Positions 20,414 to 33,873 of a stretch of 64,000 nt of DNA are shown here, piece by piece. The notes under the pieces are model-generated. The model searched no databases. It was not told the origin of the DNA and worked only from the letters and a program-made list of their open reading frames with translations. Where the stretch lies: positions 1,495,501 through 1,559,500 of the forward strand of contig JAHRBS010000014.1 of the NCBI GenBank assembly GCA_024305745.1. The letters run 5' to 3'. Both the position numbers and the translations under genes were made by a program. The stretch comes from Polyporus tsugae (Eukaryota > Basidiomycota > Agaricomycetes > Polyporales > Polyporaceae). Numbering within the stretch: position 1 is the stretch's first letter; the number at the start of each line of letters is the position of its first letter.

Positions 20414-23400
20414 TCACTTTGAGCGAGGACTGGGCGGAGGCTTGTGATGTCTGCGCCGAGGCGGCCACTCCGGCTCGGGCGACTTGCCTTTGCCGGATTC
20501 TCGCTGTTGCTTCGCCTTCTTCTCCGCCTTCTTCTTCTCTTGCATGAGCTTCCGCATTCGTTGTCCCTCAATGGCGCTTTCAGCAATAAGGTCATCGTTA
20601 CGGTGTGTGTATTGAATGCCGATGGCGCTCAGAGTCTTTTCGATGTTGTTCGGTTCCTCGTTCATCTCCGGCGCAGCTACGTAGACCCAAAGAAATCAGG
20701 GGTGGTCCATCAGGAGGCCACGCATGCGCTCACCATCGTCAAAGAGCAGAGCACCAAGGCCCCGGAGGTCATCCTGACATCTACGATAAGCAACAGCGAC
20801 TAACGCGAGGGTGACAAGCACCTACGTATTCCTTTCCGGTCTTAGCCTCCTCTTCGTAAACCCACTTGACGCCGTCGGGCTTTGCCTTCGGACGCTTCGC
20901 TCCACCTGGACAACCCATATACGCGAACGCCCAGTCAAGATCGCTAACGCTCGCGCGCTCAATCTGACAGTATTCGTTGTCAATGACAGGGAATGGACAG
21001 AAACAATTGCGTACGCACCGCCATCTTCGTCGCCAGGGTGGTCTCATGCAACTTGAAGATGTTCTTGATTCCGAACAGCTCGCCCTGTTTGCTCTTATCC
21101 CCCTGCACGCCCTCGAAGTACCTACCGCAGCACCTAAGCGTCACGACTACAACAAGCAGCGAGGGTCTCACCTTGTCTGCAGGCTTGCATTGTAACCGAC
21201 CTGCATTTGCTGCTGCTTGTACACTTGGCGCGCGTAGATGAGCTCCTCGATAGACCCGGCGGCGAGCAAGCGATAGACCGCCACATCTCTCGTCTGCCCG
21301 AAACGGTATGCCCGGTCCATGGCTTGCAAGTCGTGCGCGGGATCTGGTTTTTTTGTGTAAACAAGATGAACATTCGAGGAACTTCGCAGGGAGCTTACTC
21401 CAGTTGGGATCTACATGAAAAACACGTTTAGGAATCGGTCATCCTTGAAAGTCTAGCCACCCACCGAAGATGACGACCTTGTTTGCGGCTGTGAGGTTCA
21501 AACCGGTTCCTCCGGCCATCGTAGACACCAAGAAAATAAAGATGTCCGGATCTTCCTGAAACCGGTCAATCAGAGGCATGCCTAGGTCGAGCCTTTCAGC
21601 ATGGGTCGCATGGGACAGTGAAATGGGGTTTGTGCTCACGATCAGGCTGTTTCGTCGAGCCGTCCAACTTGACAAATCCATGGCCTACGAGTCCTCCCGT
21701 CAACGAGAATAGACGGCGCACACTCCTAAGTTGCACGTACCCTGCGAGTTGAGGTGGAACTCCAGCATTTCGAGGAGCTTGACGGACTTGGTGAAGATCA
21801 GGACCTTGTTGGATTCTTTCTTCCATTCTCTCAGCAACGTCTCCAACACCTGCCACTTCCCGCAGTACTCAGGTCTGAGCATCGCGGGGCCGTACTTGGG
21901 CACAGATCTCGGAGAGAATGCCATGCGGGCGAGCTCCCTGTTTCGCGCAGTCTGGATACATATTAGTCGGCTGCAGCAGACCATGTACATGACCGCAACT
22001 CACTTGCTCGACTGTATCCGTGGGAGCTGCAGGCATGCACTTAGCTTCACGCCATGAGGTGTAACATCGATGAACTCACAAGGCAGGATCAACGCTAGGT
22101 GATTCGAGATCTTGATAAGTGTGGACATGTACTTAAATAGATCGCCTGGGTGAACAGGATGACAGCACTTCTTTCGCCTACAGCAAGGAACCTGCCGTTT
22201 AGAAGGCGGGCGAGGAGGCGCATATAGGGAGACGTACGGTTTCCTTGATCCACATGTACACAGCGCGTCCTTGTATACGAGAGATTTGACTGCCTCGAGG
22301 TTGATGATTCTCTTGTAGATGTCGATCTGCGTTGGCGTCAGAGGGCAGAACACAACTTGGTCGGTCTTGCGTGGAAGTTGGTCCTGAATGATCTGCTTCA
22401 TCCTGTAGCAAAAGAATTCACGAGGTGAAGACAGAATAGCGTTCTGTGGTCCTACCTCCGAAGGAATAACTGAGGCAACAGCTTGTCCGTAAGCACCTTG
22501 GCAACGAGCTGTTTGGGTCACAGGGGTGAGCCATCAAACCGCGGCAAAGGCGGTCAGATACTCACAGCTGCCTTAACGTGCTCCTCGTCGGAAGCGGATT
22601 TACTCTGACCGACGCGCAAGGGCTTCTCGACGTACGTCTCCCATTGCTTCCTGGTTCCAACCGCACCGGGGTTCGTCCAGTTCAGGACGGTCCACAATTC
22701 TTCGTAGCCATTCTGGATAACTGTATGCTCCACGTGGTTAGTTCTAGTGTCATACAAGAACAGGAGGAATGACGTACCTGTGCCACTCAAACCGAACCTG
22801 CATGCACACGTGAACCTACTGAAAGCCGCCGCTAACTTTGACTTGGGATTTTTCACGCGGTGCACCTCGTCGATAAATATGCACGACCAAGGAAGCTCGT
22901 CTATCAAGTCTATGTCCATCCGAGCGACGTCAAAAGACGTCACCACTGCGACGTGTGTCAGCGCCCAGCCGTGCCAAGTCGCCAGGTGCTACTTACAGAC
23001 ATCCAGTCGACCCATTTTGAACTCGTTCAAAATGTCCGCGCGAGCGGCAGGAGGTCCGATGTACATCCCCGTCTCGAAGTACCCCCACTACAGAGCAGTC
23101 AGTCTATGCCTCAAACGGCGAGAAGGGTTGCCGCTCACGGTCTCGAACTCGCGCTCCCAGTTCCCGACCACACTACTTGGCGCGATTATGAGACATGTGG
23201 GCCACGTTGCGTTCGCTGGGGGCAGCTTGCGACGTTTTCGCCAGTCCGGCATGTCTTGGAGCTTCGAGACATGGCTTCTTCGGCGGTCTACATCGAGATT
23301 ATCTCCGCGCTTTTGCATGATGGCCGAAAGGAACGATATGACTTGGATTGTCTTGCCTACGAGACTAGTCAGTTGGGGACGCACACGCGATGCCAAATAG

Positions 23401-24783
23401 ATTGGTACTTGCCCTGAACCCCAAAGGCGTCAGCATGTGTCCAATAATCGGTGAAGATCTAACCACGCACCAAGCCCATGTCATCGCCCAACAGCCCGCC
23501 CCTGCGGTCCTTGTATCGCTCCCAGAAGAATTTGATCCCATCCCGCTGGTACTCGCGCAAGAATGTATTGATGCGCTCTGGAACTTTGTGCTCGCGGTCT
23601 AGAACAAGAGGGCCAAGGATCTGTTGGCCGGGCTTCAATTGGAAAGAGGGTTTGGGCTGCGTGAACTGTGGTGGACAGAACCACGCGGTGAGGACGTGCA
23701 CGACAGAAAACATGATGTACCTTACCTCTTCCACGTAAGGGTCCGCGTCGTACTCCGGTTCGGTATCTGATCCCGAGTCCTCTTGTTTCATATTTTTTCG
23801 GGGAGAGATTTTCTTCTTCAACACAAGACCTTTGGGCGCTGCGGCATACACAGCCAATCAGTTTATATCACCAGTGCGCACGAGTGAAAAGGCCAACCAG
23901 ACGAGGAACCTGGAACAGACACAGGTGTGGTTGAGGGAAAGTCTTCATTCAACCAATCCTCCTCTTCCGGCTCCGGTTCGGTGACGGAATCGTCATCTTC
24001 TGGGGGTGGCGTCTTGACAGTGGATGGCCCGCTGTTACGAGCTGCAACGGTGTCCGGTTGTTTGAGCTCGGTGTGGGCTGGATCACCCTCCTCGATCTCA
24101 TCCGATTCATACTCTGAAAACCATTAGCATGTATGCAATTATACAGCGTGGGTAGTTACCTGTAACGGAGTCATCGACAGTGACCGCCTGACTTGATTGG
24201 GGTGTCGGTTTCTTGGTAGAAGGGACGGACAACAACGTCGGTGTGGGGTGTGGCGACTCGTCGGGATCCTCATCGGAGCCTCTCTCCTCCTCTTCCTCTT
24301 CCTCCTCTTCGTCGTCTGCCACATCCTTCTCGCTCTCAGATTCGTTAGCAATGCCGAGGTTGCCTGACACCAGTTAGACGAATAAGCTATGTAGGAGATT
24401 CGATATTGCCCACCAAAATATAGTGCCAAGAGGTTTCGCTGAAGTGGAACTGCGTCGCCAGTCTTGACATAATCTAAATGAGAAACAATATCAGAGAACA
24501 TCTATACGAAAGCTGGTCCAAGCTTACCTATCGAACGAGCACGAGAACCACCGCTGGATCCGGCGATGTCTTCGAGTGTTTCTCTACGTCGTCTCTTCCT
24601 CGGGGGCTCCCCACCCTTTCGAGAATCCCCAGACCTCCTCCCACGTTTCTTCGGTTCCGATATGAACGAACCAGGGTTGAAGTCTGAGTCTGAGTCGGGA
24701 TCTTGTCTGTTCGTTAGCCAGAATGGAGAAGACGATAACTAGACTCAAAACCCTACCTAGTGGTACTGCACTAGACTGGTCAT
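20414..24783 (-). CDS. ERCC6L2-like Snf2-family ATPase
   Basis: This is a many-exon gene on the minus strand. A likely start is the ATG at 24783, with a 17-nt first exon spliced to [14 protein letters not shown], which keeps the frame. An acidic, basic-patch N-terminus precedes the Snf2 core: [16 protein letters not shown] (motif I, joined over introns near 23360-23460), [35 protein letters not shown] (motif II, about 22870) and FGLSGT. The insert [15 protein letters not shown] and a Cys-rich block (CTCGS, then RRKKCCHP) are hallmarks of ERCC6L2. The C-terminal lobe has [29 protein letters not shown] and [22 protein letters not shown]-like region ([11 protein letters not shown]) and a basic tail ending at 20414 follow. 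The family acts in DNA double-strand break repair and transcription-linked repair. Individual exon ends were not all resolved. Confidence 0.88.
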
Positions 24784-25482
24784 TCCCTTTGATACTGAGT
24801 CAGTGAATTGTCATAAATATATGCGGCTGAACGCGTACTCTTGGTATATCCGGACACTTTCTTCGGTTCTGTGGTCATGGTGGTTACAGAGCAAGTCACG
24901 CAGAGCCAGAAGCGCCAATGAACCTACATGCAAGCGCCTATCCCTTTCAGGACGGTGTTGGCGCTTATGTGAATTCGCATCGGACAATTGCGGCCCGCTC
25001 ACACGGTGCTTCAAGTCGTCTCGACATGTCCCTGGGCTTCCGCACTACCAGAGTAGCGGTAAATTGTGCCCCATGACTTTCAAGATGCCAATGGCTTTTA
25101 CTTAGCCCATGCTGGTGCATGTCCCCCGGCCTTCTACCCCCCTTACCCTGGTAAATAGACAAGGCGGATCGCCTTTCAAAGTCGCATTAGATGACTCACG
25201 GGTGCGTTGTGCATACATTGTGTCCACGACGTTCGACCAGGATGTTGCCGTGAAAATACGAGTGCCTCGGACCACTGCCTCCGTCCGATCCGCTCTTGAG
25301 TTAAACCAAAACATAGCATGGCATGTCATTATATATACTGATCGTCTCACAACTAAAACAAGTTCAGTGTCTTCGTCAACAGGCACAGTCAAATCAAGGC
25401 AATTGTCCGTACACGGTATATATTAATGGTACAGTTCTATCGCCACCATCATAGCCGTCACCACACCAGGGCGACGCCGCGC
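24784..25482. other. Intergenic
   Basis: This is upstream sequence of the ERCC6L2-like gene and the 3' region of the oxysterol-binding protein gene. A short TATATAATGA-like stretch near 25330 is the only notable composition. No gene seen. Confidence 0.4.
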
Positions 25483-27282
25483 TCAAGACTTGACGGAAGG
25501 CGTCGCGGAGTGGTTGTGCTGGTATATGTATGTGTCCTCCGTCGCGGGAGACCCGTTCCCGTTGAACAACTTCACGAGGCGCTCGTAGACGGGATCCGAC
25601 TCGACGTGCTTGAAGTGCCACTGCTGCCACGGCGTGCCAGCCGCCTGCTCTTCCCGTCTCCGCTGCCGTTGCTCGTTCTACATGGCACATGTAACGTCAG
25701 CCGCCACGCTAAATGAGGCAAGATTGAGGACCATGATGACGATGACGAAGAACGCACCTCGATCTTGCTCTTCTCACGGCTGGCAGACTCGTAGTCACCC
25801 TCGCGGATGCCACGTGCAACATGCTGCCAGAGCCGCCTGCTCTCGAACTCGTGCATCACGTCGAGCGGGCCGACGGTCACCTCCTCCTTGGCCGACGTCA
25901 CGTCGGTGAAGACCTCGTCGGTGTCCAAGTCCTTCGAGACCTCGTGCCAGAGGCCCTCGTACTTCTTCGCATGGTTCCCCGAGCCGGGAGGCGTGAGCAC
26001 GGCCTTGAACGAGTGCGATCGGCCGGAGAAGTAGCCCTTGCCCTTGTACTCGATCTAACAGGACACGTCTCAGTCGACCAATTCGTGCGTGGAAAGGGCA
26101 CAGGTTTGAAGGCTTACCGTGGAGAGCCAACCGGACGAGGATTGAATGTATGACGTCTCTGTGAGTTCAATGTAGGGGGAACCGTACCAGAGACCGTCGA
26201 TACGGAGGCGGGGGAGGGTGATCAGGAACTCCTCCTTGCTTCCATTTCCGAGGTCCACAGTCAGAATAGCATGACCGATCTGCTTGACGACGATGCTGCC
26301 GCTGGAAAAGCTAGTCTTCTGTGCGGAATGGCCTTGGAGGGCAAGACCCTTGGAAGGATTGCAGATATAGTACGCGGTGATGGGCGGGTGGTGCGAAACT
26401 TGCTCGACGACGAGGTTGGTCTGCCCACGGCCGTCTGCATCTGGCCAGTAACCGTAGAACAGTCTACACAGGCTGGGAGGTTAGCGATGGAGCATGAATG
26501 TGGGATGACGATCCGTACTCTCCAAGAACAGGGTTCAGCGGCCTGCGTTGGACGGACTCAGCGCTCGAACTACATGATTGAAGAGAAACCAACACACTTC
26601 TTCTCTGAACCAAGCTTCTCGTTCCGCGAGGTATATTGACCCTTGAGTGTACTCTGATTCGGCCATTGCATGAACAAACATCTCACAAGTTGATGGGAGG
26701 CTGCACTCACGATAAACCATTTCAACACAGCGATTGACCTGTCCTGCTCCGTCTTCGCATCCGCAATCGCCGCAAAGAGACCGGGGCGTTCACACCAATA
26801 GGCTGTTTGTGTCGGATAGCATGTCCCAGTGAGTCAAGATCATAGCGTTCCCACTCCGCGGCAAGCATGTCATGGCGTACCAGGGAACTCCGTGAGCGAG
26901 ATCGGCGAAAGGATAAAGGGCGGCGCGGTCAAAGACGAGAGGTCTCCTGAGAACGACGCGATTCTGGTCCGCCAAAAGAGAGGGCAGGGGGATGAATGGG
27001 ACAGAGATCAGATCGGGGTTGGGTGAAAACGGCGGAAATGCACGTACGATTTGAGGAAGCTTGCCCAGCTGCTCTTCTGCGACGACGGAACGGCCTGTTG
27101 CGCGACGATGGCGACGGTCGGAGGAGAGAGGGGAGGGAAATACGAACGCCCGGAGGTAGTGGCGGGCATGGACCGAGGTCGAGACAAACGTAGTGACGCA
27201 CCGTGTCAGCGTTTGAATGTCAATCTCATCGCGGAAAACGCACCTCGCCCGCGACTTCGTTGGGAGTCTGTGATCCAGACAT
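25483..27282 (-). CDS. KES1/OSH4-like oxysterol-binding protein
   Basis: This is a multi-exon gene whose likely start at 27282 reads SGSQTPNEVAGE. The family fingerprint EQVSHHPP is encoded at 26379-26405, preceded by LFYGYWPDADGRGQTNLVV and followed by ITAYYI. Downstream are RLRIDGLWYGSPYIELTE, SSSGWLSTV, IEYKGKGYFSGRSHSFKA and, before the stop at 25483, RQRRREEQAAGTPWQQWHF. There is no PH domain or ankyrin part, as in the short yeast Kes1/Osh4 type. These cytosolic proteins exchange sterol for phosphatidylinositol-4-phosphate between membranes and restrain Golgi secretion. The gene neighbours LeuRS head-to-tail on the same strand. Inner exon ends are approximate. Confidence 0.9.
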
Positions 27283-27867
27283 GGTAGCACTTGGCAGGGG
27301 TCAAGATGGGTATCAAGCAAGACTAGGATGAGCGTAGGATCGAGGATGGGGTCGTCGTGGTCGTTGCAGAGGTGGGGTCTAAACGTTAAACGCCCGGCAC
27401 TATGCGCTCCGAGGGGGGCTGTGGACTGGCTGTGGCTCATGATCACAGGTTTGACTGAGACCCCCAAAATAGCTGCCCTTGCCCCTCAAATTTATATCAA
27501 CTGTTCTTTCAATACGACCTTCTACATCCAGCGTGCACGGTCGGAAGCGTTGCAAGGACCCGAGGAGAGGAGCCATGATATGGAGAGCTCGGAAGGTCCA
27601 GCAACTTCTCAAGCACTGCCTCGGAAGGCTCCCATATCATCAACAAGATCCCGACAACGACAGCAGCTCATAGAGGTGGCACACCAGTCTCGAATACCCA
27701 AATAAGAGGCGAGTCGTGTCAGACCCGCAAGTGTCCCCAGACGACACTAGCACGTCGAGACATGGCAGGAACAGAAAGGAGACAAGTCTATTGCACATGC
27801 AAGAAAAGGCAACTACGATCCTTGTGTTCTACTCTACCTAAAGCAATCGCAAAAGACACCAGCAGCT
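27283..27867. other. Intergenic between OSBP and LeuRS genes
   Basis: This holds the promoter of the minus-strand oxysterol-binding protein gene and the terminator region of leucyl-tRNA synthetase. No other coding content recognised. Confidence 0.45.
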
Positions 27868-30800
27868 CTATACGTTGTAGTACTCGAAGGCGGGGTTCCC
27901 AGGTTCTGCGCTGTCGACCAGCGCCTTCGTCAAGACAGACACGTCTTTTGACTTCACGTCGTCCACCAGGAGCACCTCCGCGTCGGCTAGGCTCAGCGTC
28001 CGCTTCAAGTACGGCAGGATCTCGTGGAGGACCTTGACCTCCGAAAAGGGCACAGTCCGGTTGAACGCGGTTTGCGTGCCAAACTGCTGCATGCGTTTCT
28101 GTCCAACGCAACGCCAACGTCAATGGTCAACAACACAAGCATGCCCGTCATCATCAACAAAAGACGCACCTTGAACGCCTGCACGAACGGCATCGTGCGT
28201 TTGTCCTTGATTAGCCCGCGCTGCGTCAGCAGTTCGCGCACCTTCTGGTCGTCGACCTTGTCGTGCTCAGCCGAGTACCCATCCTTGACGATCTGCACGC
28301 ACGTCTCCTGCCACTCGGGGAACGCCGTTGACACGTAGATGCGCACCGCGCGGGGTCGCTTCGGGTCGTACGTCGCCTGGCCCTGCTTGCCCTTGTTCAT
28401 CTTCTTGAGTAGCGACAGCTCCGCGTCCCGCATCGTCTTGATCGTGCCCCGCATGTACACCGACGAGTCGAGGACGGACTGGTCGACGGGCCGCGTCACC
28501 CCCGGCCACTGCGCGAACTGGACGGACTTGGGTTCCTTGAGGATCGTGCTCCAGACGTGCTCAGAGAAGTGCGGGGCGATAGGGAGGACAAGGAGGGTGG
28601 CGGTGCGGATCCACCACTCAACGAGTTCGGCATGCATCCCGACGTCAGATGTGACTTCGCGGTACCAGTCGCGGGCTGACTGGAGTTCGTAGAAGCCGTA
28701 CTTCAAGGCGTCCTTGTAGTGCATGCTGCGGGAGACGGACCATGAGCAACAAAGCACAATGTCAAAGGAACGGAGAGACACGTACTTGGCGAAGAACTGC
28801 TTGGTCTTGACGATCAAGTCGTTGACTTCATGCTCGAAGACCAAATCGTGGTAATTCTTCTCCCCTTGACGTAGCTTCGACTTCTCCTTGATTTGCTCCT
28901 GTAATAGAAATATAAGCGCCATTGAAGCCCTTGAACACAGGGTGAAGACTCACATCGCACCAAGCGATCAACGTGTGCAGACGTAGAATGTTCGCATTTG
29001 CCGTCTTCTCGTCAAAGTTCGCGTCCTCGATGCCGTCGCCTGCGTCCGCCAAGCACAGGCGCGTCGCGTCTGCGCCGAACTTCTCGATACACTGTCGCAT
29101 CGTCATCGAGTTGCCCTTGCTCTTCGACATCTTCTGCCCGTTCACCATCAGGTGCCCGTTCGTCCGCATGCTCAGCGGCCACTTGTCTTCAGGGAAAAGC
29201 GCAGCATGGTTGTACACACAGAACGTCAGGTGGTTGGGGATGAGGTCCTTGCCAGATGAGCGCACGTCGAAGGGGTAGAAGTAGTTAAACTCGTGCTTCA
29301 GCCTGTCCGCCTTCTCCTTCGGCAGCGGCGATGGGTCGGGGAAGGACCCGTCGTTGAAGACGTATTCCCACATCTCGTCCGTCATCTGGTCAGCAGTGAT
29401 GCTCAAGGCGCCCGGTTCACTGCCATCCAGCTTGCCTGCGAAGATGGGGTTAGCCATGCATTAGATAAATAGCAGGCGCATGACGTACTATGTAGCAAGT
29501 GAGCGATCGTGTAGTAGGCCATGTAGATCGTCGAATCGCTCAAACTCTCCACCAGGAACGTAGGGTCCCAGGGGAGCTTCGAGCCGAGACCGTATGTACG
29601 CGCGCACGCCCACTGGTTTAGCCAAGCGAGGACACCTTCGAAGGCGTTGCGGGTCTCGACGTTGTACGTCTCCATCTTCGCAACGAGCCTGTGCGCGGTT
29701 CAGTGCTAATAGAGGCATCGTGGAGATGATAGAAACGCACTTCTCAGCCTGCGCCCTCCACGAAGCCTCGCCGTAGTCCAGGTACCACTGGTCCATCAGT
29801 GCGATAACACACTCGTCCGAGCTGCGCGAAATGATCAAGCCCTCAGGCTCTGCGTACGCGAACGCCTGACCGGACGCGATCAGCTGCTCGCGCACGCGCG
29901 GCTTCGCTTGCTGCACGGGCAGACCCTTGAACTCGCCGACTAGCATTGTTCCGTTGTAGAAGCCCTCCTTGTACGCGAGTTCCTTCGCCTCAGCGAGCTG
30001 CTTCGTGTCCTTCTGCGACTGGATCTTCAGCTGCTTGATCAGCGCGGGCGCAGACATCTCGCCGTATGTCGGGGTGGAGAGGACGGGGACGGGGTCGTAC
30101 TGCACCCACGAGGGATCGATCTTGTAGAACTCGGGCTTCTTGCGGAGGTCAGTGAGCGTCTGGAAGTCGTCTGGGGAATCGGAGGGAACAGACGTGACGA
30201 CGCCCGTGCCTTTGGTCGGCAGGACGTTCTCCATGGGCAGGACGTAGACCTCGGGGTTGACGGAGAAGGGCGCTTTAATCTTGGTGCCGACGAGCAAGGA
30301 GCCGTCGAGCTCCACGAGCTGGTTCACCTGCCCGCGGACGGGGGTGATGCCCTGGAAGGTCATGTTGCGTGCGGCGCGGTATGTGCAAACATAGGCCTCT
30401 TGGTCGTTGATCGCGAAAACACCGTACTTGATCTGGGTCCCAACGAAGCAATTCGTCTGGCCATACCTTCGCGCGCCGGGTCAATCACTGTGACGCGTGA
30501 ATGTTATCGGCGGGTACTCACATTGTTTCTGGCCGCAGGGTAGCCGCGACCAAGAACACCTTCCGACTGCCGACCTTCCCCCTTATAGCCTTCTCCGCAG
30601 CCTCCGGGAAGCTGACGACCTCCATCTTGATACCAGTGTACTCCGTCGGACCCAACGCCTCACCTTCCGAACGATCATGGTCCATACACGGCTGGCCATC
30701 TTTCGGACTGTAGACGGTATATCGCTCGCCGAATTTGATCTTGCCCAGCTTGTACAGCTTTTTCGTCTGCCATCGTACGAAGGCATCGTAATAGGGATTT

Positions 30801-31884
30801 GCGTCGGTCGTGATGAACGAGCGGCGCCAGTCTATCCTCGAACCGAACAGTTTGTTGTCTTCCTATGTACATACCAGACCGTTTAGCGACTGTATATAGA
30901 ATACTGGTAGTCTCCGCAGACGTTTCTGGACAGGTCCCGGGTAGGAAAACAAGACTAGAAAGAGATGGCAGGAGTTTGTTAGAAGCAGACGGGGAGCTTC
31001 CTCTCATCGTGGCGAAATGACTCGGGCGCATCGGTGGGAAACGGTGCCCATCCGCCAATCCGAGGTCTACCAGATGTTCGGAACATGTCCCTGCTCTCTC
31101 GTTCTGCTCCAACTTTCTCTTCTAGGACGTATCCTGAACCGTCTGGATCCGAGACTAGCACCCTAGGGTACAAGACGCGTGGAAACGAATGATCGAGCAC
31201 TCACAATGCAAATTGGGGGGTAGTACTTGAGCCAGTAGTAGGGGTCCGCGAACTTCTTGATCTCCTCCCGAGGCACGCCCATCGACTCCATGATCTGGAA
31301 CTGGTATTGGAGGCCGGTCGCCTTCGCCGCCACCTTGCCCTTCTTCGCCTTGTCGGCGGGTTTTGCGGGGCCATCCGGCGTCGTCGTAGGTGCAGCGGGG
31401 TTGGCATCGCTGTCGGGGACGAACCGTTCGAATGTTTCGCCGAACATCTCGAGCTCGCGTTCGATTTTGTCGGATGCCGCCTGCCGCCACGATGTATCCT
31501 CTTCTCCTTCTCCGCAAAATAGATGTCACGACGCACCTTAATGGGCATGCCCGTGCAGTGGAACCCGTGCGGGAACAAGACCCGCTTCCCGACCATCCGA
31601 TGGTATCCTGCGGCGAACTCGATCTTGGAGATGGTGAACGCATGGCCGAGGTGGAGAGAGCCGTTCGTGTACGGGAAGGGGAAGTTGCCGAACCACTTGG
31701 GGAACTGCTCCTTGATCTGCGCAGGGGAGAGGTCCTTGAGCTCGTCCTGGGATGGGGGCTCGACCTCAAACAGTCGCTCCGCCTGCCACTTTGCCTGGTA
31801 CTTGAGCTCGAGCTCGCGGAGCTCGTCGCGTTTGCCTGTCTGGGCGAGCTCGATGGTGTTCGCGGAGGCGTTCGCCATTGCCAT
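27868..31884 (-). CDS. CDC60: Cytosolic leucyl-tRNA synthetase
   Basis: The gene charges leucine onto tRNA-Leu for cytosolic translation. Exon 1 is 31884-31537 and exon 2 is 31480-31205; exon 3 starts at 30862 after a 342-nt intron, and further short introns follow. The class I HIGH-type motif reads [11 protein letters not shown] in exon 1, after [14 protein letters not shown]. The junction MPIK|AASDKIE matches the eukaryotic enzyme. [20 protein letters not shown] and the editing-domain stretch [12 protein letters not shown] lie in the middle, and the KMSKS loop is encoded at 29113-29133. The C-terminal domain ends with NPAFEYYNV at the stop. The archaeal/eukaryotic type and lack of a targeting peptide point to the cytosolic form. 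The start could also be the second ATG, 6 nt later. Confidence 0.94.
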
Positions 31885-33873
31885 GGTGCGGGCGGGGATT
31901 ATACTCGTGAGACGAGTGGGACGTATAGAACGTCGCCAGAGAGAGAGAATGGCGGCCAATGCAGTGTGGATGCACGAGTTAAACCAGACAAAAAGAGCTA
32001 TGAGCAATCGATGTCAGCCCGAGTCATCTGAGGGCAATCTGCGCAGGTGTCCGGGGTCCGTTCGACCCCGCTGCCCATCCGAGATGCCGCATTTATGTAG
32101 CGGCCTGAAGCTGAAGCCTGAAGACCTAGCCGACTCAAGAGAGACTTACTTTTCGAAGCCAGCGTGCGTGACGAGACCAAGGACTCTACCTGAGTGGGTA
32201 CCGAGGATGACACAGTGGTAGGTTAAGCGAGACTGCCGACGGTAGGGTTTATTTACCCTAGACTGAATATAGGGTTAGGGCATATCTGTTCCAATCATAA
32301 TACGCCGCGCGCCTCTGCTTTGTGGACGTCCATCTACAATTACACACCTCAGCAATTTCAACAATGCTTGATATTGAGTTTGCTGCCGATAGTTGTGGCT
32401 AATGGCATGAATGACTCCCACGCGTCGGGATATACATAGATGGTCTATCATTCATCATGTTTATCGGCATATATGATATATGCGTTTGGCCCACACTAGT
32501 ACTCTCTCTCTCGCGAGCTCACATGTCGGCTTCAAGTTGTCTCCCCCCACAACTCCCCTAGGCAGACGATTGATATGACCTTTCAGCTGCGGGGAGTCCC
32601 TCAACAGCATCAGCTTGACGTCCACTGCAAAGCGACTGCTGGGGCGTGAACGTTTGAACGGGATTCGGGAGGTAAGTCCATTCAACTACGCCCCTGCTGT
32701 ACAGTGCAGCCAGATTCTGATTCACTGGCGGCATAGACTTGTGACACACCATGTAAGCTTACATCTTGGCCAAATTGTGATCTTTGAACACTTAGGACAA
32801 CTTTATTGCTCTGGCAGGTGTTCATCTTTGTTGCATGCTCGTTATATGCGAAGGCATCCATGTAACAAGCATGTAACGCGATTTCTGGGATACATTGAAC
32901 AGGTGTTTACATGAGATTGGACCCAAAAAAGTTGCCTTCGACCACGATGCGCGCATCGATGCAATATCCATTCAAGGACATAGTGTCTCACAGATGTCGA
33001 ACGCCCCCGGTGCTAGGATTGCGTCGTTGCTATCATTGTGTCAAGGTGAAGTAGGGTGAAGTCTGTTAGTGGCCAGTTCGAATGGACACAGCTGGAGGAT
33101 GCCGAATCATCCATACGACTGGCCATGGTGCTCCTAAGTAGCCGGCCAGCATTTTTTCTATATATGCTCACCATATCGCTGACATACAAGTGGTCTCCCC
33201 CACGGCGAACCAGAGGACCCGGTTAAGTCATCTACCCGGTGGGGCTTCATAATGATTCTTCATACAGTACTCTTCGAAGGTTCCACGCATGCAACGTGCA
33301 CTAGAGGAGACGCTGACTGTTTTTGTATGTAGCTACGTCAAGGGTTGCACGTACGAAGCCATCGTGGGTGCGGGCCGGAAAGTGGGTTTTAACTGATGTG
33401 CCGCCTGGTACTCGCGTCATGCTTGCGCCTAACCAGAGCTCCGATTGGTGTGAATCACAAGCTATCACAAGGAGACGTCGAAGGTTAGTATGACATACTT
33501 ACACGACGTCCGTGTGGAGGCCGAAGATACTCAAATCACATACTTATTATGGATACATTTTACCCAGATACTGGGGAGCAATTCATTCGCTCTGTGACCG
33601 CGAGCGTGTGTCGGGACTCGTGCGCAACTCGCGCGAACCAAAAGTGTCGTCATCAGAGCCAGTAGCATCACTAGCGTGTGCCGCAGGCTTTGTCGAAGTG
33701 ACAAGCGGTCCGAGACCCCTCTGAAGCAGGAACGATCACCGGGGCGGCTGGCATAATGATATATTCGGCAGTCGCCACAGGCACGCTGAGCTGCCACTGT
33801 CCCGTCCCAGTTTGTCGCCTTCCTACCATTGCCCCTCTTGCCTCTGAGGCAGGACGACGTCGACGTCCCAGCG
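31885..33873. other. Intergenic region of about 2 kb
   Basis: This is the divergent upstream region of LeuRS (minus) and the MFS transporter (plus). It is AT-richer around 32250-32480 and 32800-33000. Only short frames are present on both strands, and I assign none. Confidence 0.45.
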
